Origin: Clostridiales bacterium
GTDB lineage: Bacteria > Bacillota > Clostridia > Saccharofermentanales > Saccharofermentanaceae
Assembly: GCA_017958365.1 (NCBI GenBank)
Contig: JAGDCV010000063.1
Coordinates: 1 to 49,600 of the forward strand
Length of the DNA: 49,600 nt
Direction: 5' to 3'
Within the stretch, counting starts at the first letter, position 1; each line of letters starts with the position of its first letter. The position numbers and the translations under genes were made by a program. Shown piece after piece: positions 45,490-49,600 of this stretch. The notes under the pieces were generated by a model that was given only the letters and a program-made list of their open reading frames with translations, searched no databases and had not been told where the DNA came from.

Positions 45490-46183
45490 CCGCACCTCCG
45501 AACTCCTTAAGATAGAAGCTTTCAAGGTCATCGGGTATGTGTTCCCTCTTCCCATCCCAGATGATCTGACCGTCCTTCATCATGAGGATGCGGTCTGCGA
45601 TATGCTCCACGTCGGAAACAATATGAGTCGAGAGAAGAACGATGGATTCTTTACCGAGTTCCGCGATCATGTTCCTGAAACGCACCCTTTCCTTCGGGTC
45701 CAGACCTGCCGTCGGCTCATCAAGAACGATTATCTTGGGATCGTTAAGCAGCGCCTGTGCTATGCCGAGCCTCTGTTTCATGCCACCGGAATAAGTACGT
45801 ATCTTTCTGTCAGCTGCATCTTCGAGATTGACGGACTTTATGAGCTCATCTATTTTTCTTTGCGCCGTCTTCCTATCAAGTCCCTTTAATACGGCGATAT
45901 ACATCAGAAAATCCCTGCCCGTAAATGAAGGATAACATCCGAAATTCTGAGGCAGATAGCCCAAGGCGTCGCGGTACAACTCCTCCGACACATCCGTTCC
46001 GTCAAAGGATATCGTTCCTCCGGTCGGCTTTAAGATTCCGCAGATCATCCTCATGAGCGTGGTCTTACCTGCTCCGTTTGCTCCGAGAAGCCCTGTCACT
46101 CCTACGCCGAGGTTCAGCGTGATGGTATCGGCGGCCTTTATATTCTGATACTGCTTCGACACACGGTCTAACACAAGTTCCAT
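45479..46183 (-). CDS. ABC transporter ATP-binding protein
   Basis: This 234-residue ATPase would drive the ABC-2 permease next to it. Walker A GANGAGKT is at 34-41, the Q-loop YLPQNFG is present, the signature is YSGGMKQR, Walker B is IIVLDEPTAGLDP and the switch His lies in LLSTHIVSDVEH. All catalytic residues are present. The start overlaps the upstream membrane-protein gene by 16 bp. Its sequence type is the export ATPase family of drug, antibiotic or lantibiotic exporters, but the substrate cannot be called. Confidence 0.93.
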   Translation of the reverse strand: MELVLDRVSKQYQNIKAADTITLNLGVGVTGLLGANGAGKTTLMRMICGILKPTGGTISFDGTDVSEELYRDALGYLPQNFGCYPSFTGRDFLMYIAVLKGLDRKTAQRKIDELIKSVNLEDAADRKIRTYSGGMKQRLGIAQALLNDPKIIVLDEPTAGLDPKERVRFRNMIAELGKESIVLLSTHIVSDVEHIADRILMMKDGQIIWDGKREHIPDDLESFYLKEFGGADDE

Positions 46184-46884
46184 TGTAATTCCTCACTTTC
46201 TCTTACATATCTTCTTGCCTCTGCTGCCGTCAGAACGGCAGACAACAAAAGCACTGCGGGAAGAACGCACCTGACGATCACTGCGCTGCAGCTTACAAGA
46301 ATGTCGATGCCTCCGAACATGGCAACGCAGACACCTGCCGCTATCACGACACAGCCGTAAATGTTCTTCGTTGAGTGCCAGCGGCGTACGAGAAGCATGC
46401 AAAGGAACGTGGTCACGAGATACGGCACGCCCGCTGCGGCAAAGGAAACAAAAATATCCATTCCCGTAACGGCCATAAGCACACATGATGCCGCCAGCAT
46501 AACTGCAAGCCCGGCAATCCCGATGATGGAAAGCCGTATGACCTTGATCGTCCTTAGAGAGAACCTTGAAGACATCTCAATCTCCTCCATGCCGTACTTC
46601 CCGGATTTCCCCAGCCCTGTCAGTGCAAAGAGCGCAGCCAGCGGCGCAAAGACTGCGACGGCTTTTGCAAGATTCATGTCGATGTTTGCGATAGAACCGA
46701 GCAGCATCGCGAGCACATAGCCGCAGATTGCCGTCAACTGTGGCCCCATATACTGAAGCTGTACGTGAAGAAGTTCTCCGTAGTTAAGCTCACGTCTTTG
46801 GTATTTCCTTATAAACCCGTCCTTCCGGGAAGCTTCTATGCCGTATGCATTTTTAACGAGCAGCTTAAGTTCAGTCTTTCTCAT
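46168..46884 (-). CDS. Hypothetical six-helix membrane protein of the sigma/ABC operon
   Basis: This 238-residue protein starts with a basic cytoplasmic segment of about 45 residues, followed by roughly six membrane helices (from about 48 to 225). No motif is recognised and there is no zinc-binding anti-sigma HxxxCxxC motif. It overlaps the sigma factor gene by 14 bp and the ATPase gene by 16 bp, so all three are coupled. By position it could be the anti-sigma or sensor partner of the sigma factor, or a second transporter subunit; this is inference from context only. Confidence 0.7.
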   Translation of the reverse strand: MRKTELKLLVKNAYGIEASRKDGFIRKYQRRELNYGELLHVQLQYMGPQLTAICGYVLAMLLGSIANIDMNLAKAVAVFAPLAALFALTGLGKSGKYGMEEIEMSSRFSLRTIKVIRLSIIGIAGLAVMLAASCVLMAVTGMDIFVSFAAAGVPYLVTTFLCMLLVRRWHSTKNIYGCVVIAAGVCVAMFGGIDILVSCSAVIVRCVLPAVLLLSAVLTAAEARRYVRESEELQWNLC

Positions 46885-47344
46885 CTGCCTCCATCTCCTT
46901 TCGAAGCTTATTAAGTGCCGAAGATATCCTTCTTCTCACGGCAAAACGTGAGATTCCCATGCCTTGGGCTATGTCCTTTACCGAAAGCTCCCACGAGTAA
47001 CGAAGCACCACGGCTTCCCTCTCGTCCGCATCCAGCCTGTCCAAAGCCTGTTCTATGGTGATCCTGTCAACCAGCCCTTGCGCATAGTCGCCTGTCCCCT
47101 GAAGTTCCTGCGCTCTTTCAGGAATTTCTTCAACCGGCTCATCCTTTTGCTTCCTGAAATGGTCGATACACAGATTCCGGGCTATCGTGTATAGGTAAGC
47201 CATTTCGTTCCCCACACTGCGATAGTCCTTGCTTTCGAAGTATCTGATAAACGTCTCCTGCGTTATATCCTCCGCCAGAGTCTTGTCCCGAAGCTTCATG
47301 TAGCAATAGCGCAGGAGCTTATCATATTGCTGTTCGATATCCAT
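46871..47344 (-). CDS. ECF-type RNA polymerase sigma factor
   Basis: This 157-residue sigma-70 family protein has only regions 2 and 4. Region 2 (about 1-70) shows LAEDITQETFIRYF and MAYLYTIARNLCIDHFRKQ. Region 4 (about 95-150) shows LDRLDADEREAVVLRYSWEL and a DIAQGMGISRFAVRRRISSAL helix-turn-helix. It would direct polymerase to a small regulon, probably including its own operon with the ABC exporter. AGAGG lies about 11 bases before the ATG. It follows the tRNA-Gly terminator. Confidence 0.93.
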   Translation of the reverse strand: MDIEQQYDKLLRYCYMKLRDKTLAEDITQETFIRYFESKDYRSVGNEMAYLYTIARNLCIDHFRKQKDEPVEEIPERAQELQGTGDYAQGLVDRITIEQALDRLDADEREAVVLRYSWELSVKDIAQGMGISRFAVRRRISSALNKLRKEMEADEKD

Positions 47345-47412
47345 GAATCATTGACCTCTCATAGTGTTTGACGAATGACAAAAGAGAAATGTGCGGCCTT
47401 TTTGCAACAGCA

Positions 47413-47446
47413 CAAAATAAAACAGGCACCACATGTGTGATGCCTG
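47413..47446 (-). terminator. Intrinsic terminator of tRNA-Gly(TCC)
   Basis: A 10-bp stem (47437-47446 with 47423-47432, one G-U pair) and ACAU loop, followed on the minus strand by UUUUAUUUUG. Confidence 0.88.
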
Positions 47447-47454
47447 TGTGAGTC

Positions 47455-47528
47455 TGGAGCGGGTGATGGGAATCGAACCCACGTGGTCAGCTTGGAAGGC
47501 TGAAGTTCTACCATTGAACTACACCCGC
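47455..47528 (-). tRNA. tRNA-Gly (anticodon TCC), CCA encoded
   Basis: Acceptor GCGGGTG pairs with CACCCGC, loop CTTCCAA carries anticodon TCC, and GGTTCGATTCC forms the T arm. The discriminator is U, typical for glycine, and CCA is encoded. It reads GGA and GGG. Confidence 0.97.
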
Positions 47529-47559
47529 GTTTTTGCCTGCGCCGTAAAAACGCTTAAGT

Positions 47560-47589
47560 ATGATACAACACAAGCATTCAAAAGTCCAA
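47560..47589 (-). promoter_or_regulatory. Probable promoter of tRNA-Gly(TCC)
   Basis: TTGGAC (47584-47589), an 18-bp spacer and TATCAT (47560-47565), about 31 bp before the tRNA. Confidence 0.55.
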
Positions 47590-47609
47590 TATAAATTTAC
47601 GGAATCTTT

Positions 47610-48041
47610 TTACTGAGGATCCTGAGCCAGGAACGAAGATGAGATATAGAAGCCGTCGATCGTCTTATACCAGGAAGAATCCGTTACCGCAACGACCTGA
47701 ACCTGCTGATTTCTCGTCAAAGTTCCGACGATATCATACTCTGTCGAAGGTCCCTTCCTTACACGGAGGAATTCGCCCTCGGATACTGCAGCATACATAA
47801 CGACAGGCGTATCGAGCGTAGTCTCAGCCCATGTAACTGCGATGTCATTTGAAGGAAGAGGTCCGGAGTAGACCGTAAGTGTTGTTGTAGGCGTAGTGGT
47901 CGTCTCTACAGGGATCGGTGTAGGAGTGATATCTGCAAAGGATGTCTCTGTAGGTTCCTTGTCCTTACCGCAAGCTGATATAGCTCCCATAACGGACAAA
48001 ACACATGCGACGGAAACTATTTTCTTAATGCTTGTTTTCAT
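47610..48041 (-). CDS. Small lipoprotein with a bacterial SH3 domain
   Basis: This 143-residue surface lipoprotein has a signal sequence with lipobox AISAC (Cys24). A Thr/Pro-rich spacer (about 29-56, with TTTTPTTT) then reaches the C-terminal SH3b domain (about 80-140, LRVRKGPSTEYDIVGTL and SSWYKTIDGFYISSSFL). SH3b domains usually bind peptidoglycan, so this is probably a wall-associated accessory protein. GGAGG is ten bases before the ATG; a GTG directly in front is an alternative start. It stands alone with its own -10 box (TATAAT at 48075-48080). Confidence 0.85.
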   Translation of the reverse strand: MKTSIKKIVSVACVLSVMGAISACGKDKEPTETSFADITPTPIPVETTTTPTTTLTVYSGPLPSNDIAVTWAETTLDTPVVMYAAVSEGEFLRVRKGPSTEYDIVGTLTRNQQVQVVAVTDSSWYKTIDGFYISSSFLAQDPQ

Positions 48042-48074
48042 CACTTAAAGGCCTCCGGAAAAATTTCTAATACC

Positions 48075-48103
48075 ATTATATACTTTTTTTCTTATCTTCA
48101 AAC
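48075..48103 (-). promoter_or_regulatory. Probable promoter of the SH3b lipoprotein
   Basis: A perfect TATAAT (48075-48080) with a weak -35 (GTTTGA, 48098-48103) at 17 bp, about 34 bp before the start. Confidence 0.45.
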
Positions 48104-48111
48104 ATTATTTA

Positions 48112-48702
48112 TCAAGATATTTTGTTGTCAGACAGAAGATAGAAAGCCTCGTGGTCCTCCCACTTGCCGTTTATGTGCATGTACGAGATGCGTTTCCCCT
48201 CGTAAGCAAACCCGCATCTTTTGATAAGATTCAGTGATCTCTCGTTATTCGGCAGTATGAACGCCTCTATCCTGTGCATCTTCATGATGTCCATTATCAT
48301 CTCGCACGAGGCCTTGAGCGCTTCAGTCATATAGCCCTTCCCCGTCGCATTCTGATCGAGATGGTATCCGACACTGCAGCTCATCATGCCGCCGTAAGCA
48401 AAGTTAAAGAAAGAAACACGCCCTATTATGTTGCCGGGCTCATCTTTTGGCATGATGTAAAGAGGAACGAGCCTTCCCGCATGGTATTCGGCCGCATCAT
48501 ACTTAAGGTAATCGCGCTGCGTCCACATCGTGAAATAATTATCATCGTGAGTCTGGGACCACTTCCTGTGAAACTCGCGGTTCCGCGCAAGGTAATCCGC
48601 CACGTTACGCGCACAGGAACGCTTCAGCACAGCAAGCCTCAACCGTTCCGTCTCCATCGCGAAAAGCTCGTATGTACGCAACACATCTTTTAACTCATAC
48701 AT
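48112..48702 (-). CDS. GNAT-family acetyltransferase, RimJ/RimL type
   Basis: This 196-residue acetyltransferase is of the group that modifies ribosomal protein N-termini or small amines. METERLRLAVLKRS (from residue 16) is the common opening of the family. The acetyl-CoA segment reads VGYHLDQNATGKGYMTEALK, and IEAFILPNNERSLNLIKRCGF carries the conserved Asn. Start choice is uncertain: neither the ATG at 48702 nor the one at 48657 has a clear ribosome binding site. The first 15 residues may not be translated. It is a single gene with unknown substrate. Confidence 0.82.
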   Translation of the reverse strand: MYELKDVLRTYELFAMETERLRLAVLKRSCARNVADYLARNREFHRKWSQTHDDNYFTMWTQRDYLKYDAAEYHAGRLVPLYIMPKDEPGNIIGRVSFFNFAYGGMMSCSVGYHLDQNATGKGYMTEALKASCEMIMDIMKMHRIEAFILPNNERSLNLIKRCGFAYEGKRISYMHINGKWEDHEAFYLLSDNKIS

Positions 48703-48738
48703 AGCATAAGTATCGCATGCTTAAGACCAAAAATAAAC

Positions 48739-48767
48739 TTGACTTTACATACCCTTCCCCATATAAT
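48739..48767 (+). promoter_or_regulatory. Promoter of the tRNA-His/tRNA-Gln operon
   Basis: TTGACT (48739-48744), a 17-bp spacer and perfect TATAAT (48762-48767), 40 bp before tRNA-His. Confidence 0.9.
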
Positions 48768-48807
48768 CGTTACGCTGACGGATAGCCTCAAAGCTTGATT
48801 TAGTTAT

Positions 48808-48885
48808 GGTGGGATTAGTTCAGTTGGTTAGAGCGCCAGTTTGTGGCACTGGAAGTCATGGGTTCGAATCCCATATCCCACCCCA
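48808..48885 (+). tRNA. tRNA-His (anticodon GTG), CCA encoded
   Basis: It carries the extra 5' G (position -1, at 48808) pairing with C73, the identity mark of tRNA-His. Acceptor GTGGGAT pairs with ATCCCAC, loop TTGTGGC gives anticodon GTG, and CCA is encoded. Confidence 0.98.
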
Positions 48886-48920
48886 CATTTTTCTACCCAG
48901 TTAAGTCAGGCTTCTGTCAC

Positions 48921-48995
48921 TGGGGTGTAGCCAAGGGGTAAGGCACGGGTCTTTGACTCCCGCATTCGTAGGTTCAAATCCTGCCACCCCAGCCA
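48921..48995 (+). tRNA. tRNA-Gln (anticodon TTG), CCA encoded
   Basis: Acceptor TGGGGTG pairs with CACCCCA, loop CTTTGAC gives anticodon TTG, discriminator G and CCA are present. It is co-transcribed with tRNA-His, 35 bp downstream. Confidence 0.97.
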
Positions 48996-49004
48996 CTTAG
49001 ATTT

Positions 49005-49033
49005 AAAAGGGTTGTCTTAACGACAACCCTTTT
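49005..49033. terminator. Bidirectional terminator between tRNA-Gln and the second metF gene
   Basis: A perfect 12-bp stem (49005-49016 with 49022-49033) ends in A4/T4, so U-rich tails follow on both strands. On the minus strand the loop contains the TAA stop of the metF-like gene, and the stem encodes its last residues. Confidence 0.85.
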
Positions 49034-49600
49034 GCTTTACCTTCCTGTATACGATGTTCTTTATCCCCTCGCAGATCCTTCTTGCCACGACAGGATTATT
49101 CATCGTGTACAGATGTATCCCGCTTATGTCATTCGTCAGAAGATCGATTATCTGGCTTAAGCAATACGATATACCCGCATCAAAGAGAGCCTCCCTGTTA
49201 TTCTCGAACCTCGCGATTATCCGCTGAAATCTTTCCGGGAATGATGCATGGCATATGCTTACCATTCTCTTTATCTGCGATGCATTAATGACCGGCATGA
49301 CTCCCGGGATGACCGGAACATCGATACCTGCTATCCTGCATTTATCGTAAAACCTGTAGAAGATATTATTATCGAAGAACAGCTGTGACAGCAGCACCTC
49401 CGCCCCGGCATCGACTTTCTTCTTCAGGAACTTCATGTCTGATACGATATCTGAAGACTCGGGATGCCGTTCAGGATAGCAGGCACCGAGAAAACAGAAA
49501 TCACTGTTACGCTTCATATAGGAGATGAGATCCGATGAGTGACGGAAATCATTCTTATCAGGGATATCAGGATTAACATCACCTCTTAAAGCTAACACAT
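49017..49600 (-). CDS. Second methylenetetrahydrofolate reductase-like protein, 3' part (gene continues past the window end)
   Basis: About 193 C-terminal residues of a MetF paralogue are visible, beginning at LALRGDVNP, which is about residue 105 of the complete metF at 36506. The frame is still open at the window edge and the first codon is an internal GTG, so the start lies outside. Blocks GACYPERHPESSD, KKVDAGAEVLLSQLFFDN and IHLYTMNNP match the other copy, but many other positions differ, so this is an old paralogue and not a recent duplication. It ends in a basic tail (KVKQKGCR). It may serve the same folate reduction with different regulation or partner. Confidence 0.9.
   Translation of the reverse strand, partial: VLALRGDVNPDIPDKNDFRHSSDLISYMKRNSDFCFLGACYPERHPESSDIVSDMKFLKKKVDAGAEVLLSQLFFDNNIFYRFYDKCRIAGIDVPVIPGVMPVINASQIKRMVSICHASFPERFQRIIARFENNREALFDAGISYCLSQIIDLLTNDISGIHLYTMNNPVVARRICEGIKNIVYRKVKQKGCR

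Noticed and set aside
48808..49033. Integration site of a mobile element at tRNA-His/tRNA-Gln
   Set aside because: No integrase, direct repeat of a tRNA 3' end or accessory cargo is present nearby.

Overview
The window looks like a contiguous chromosomal segment of an anaerobic, monoderm Bacillota bacterium of the Clostridia type. The evidence is the near-universal AGGAGG-type ribosome binding sites, indolepyruvate:ferredoxin oxidoreductase (an anaerobe enzyme), the Firmicutes gene sets cysS-mrnC-rlmB and rpiB-upp-atp, Mini-RNase III, YhaM, RecD2, and a Tad/Flp pilus locus without secretin. Species cannot be read from this sequence. Gene density is very high, with many 1-20 bp overlaps. I see no integrase, transposase, phage gene or CRISPR array.

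Layout. 1-6.3 kb (minus): 5' part of class II aldolase, a small membrane protein, valS, a ROK sugar kinase and clpX. 6.4-8.5 kb (minus): trigger factor, a nicotinamidase-like hydrolase and tRNA-Arg(ACG). 8.6-9.3 kb (plus): a tyrosine-phosphatase-like protein. 9.3-15.5 kb (minus): cysS-mrnC-rlmB followed, with translational coupling, by two large lipoproteins, one carrying a solute-binding-protein domain. A promoter-driven, self-closing structured RNA lies just upstream of cysS. 15.8-20.0 kb (minus): metK-recD2-comF. 20.2-25.1 kb (plus): a compact Tad/Flp pilus operon whose TadB and TadC proteins are fused. 25.1-34.0 kb (minus): proA-rpiB-upp-atpBEFAGDC. 34.4-37.4 kb: an rRNA methyltransferase (+), an OGG-like glycosylase (-) and metF (+). 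37.4-40.7 kb (minus): iorA-iorB-yhaM. 40.8-48.7 kb (minus): a GNAT, a secreted DUF4214-SGNH protein, tRNA-Leu(GAG), a PIG-V-like membrane glycosyltransferase, tRNA-Arg(TCT), an ECF sigma/ABC exporter operon, tRNA-Gly(TCC), an SH3b lipoprotein and another GNAT. 48.8-49.0 kb (plus): tRNA-His and tRNA-Gln. The window ends inside a second metF-like gene (minus).

The most unusual item is the ATP synthase. No separate delta (atpH) gene exists. Instead, the 627-residue alpha subunit begins with about 75 residues that read as the C-terminal (b-binding) domain of delta, joined by a linker to a complete alpha subunit. The delta N-terminal domain is not found in the operon. Because alpha is present in three copies per F1, this implies a rearranged peripheral stalk.

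Secondary points of interest are the TadB-TadC fusion, the structured RNA before cysS, two genes whose promoters place the transcription start at the ATG (leaderless mRNAs), a 17-bp repeated motif in the only long intergenic gap (33989-34403), phased A-tracts before the metK promoter, and two convergent gene pairs whose stop codons abut as TGATCA.
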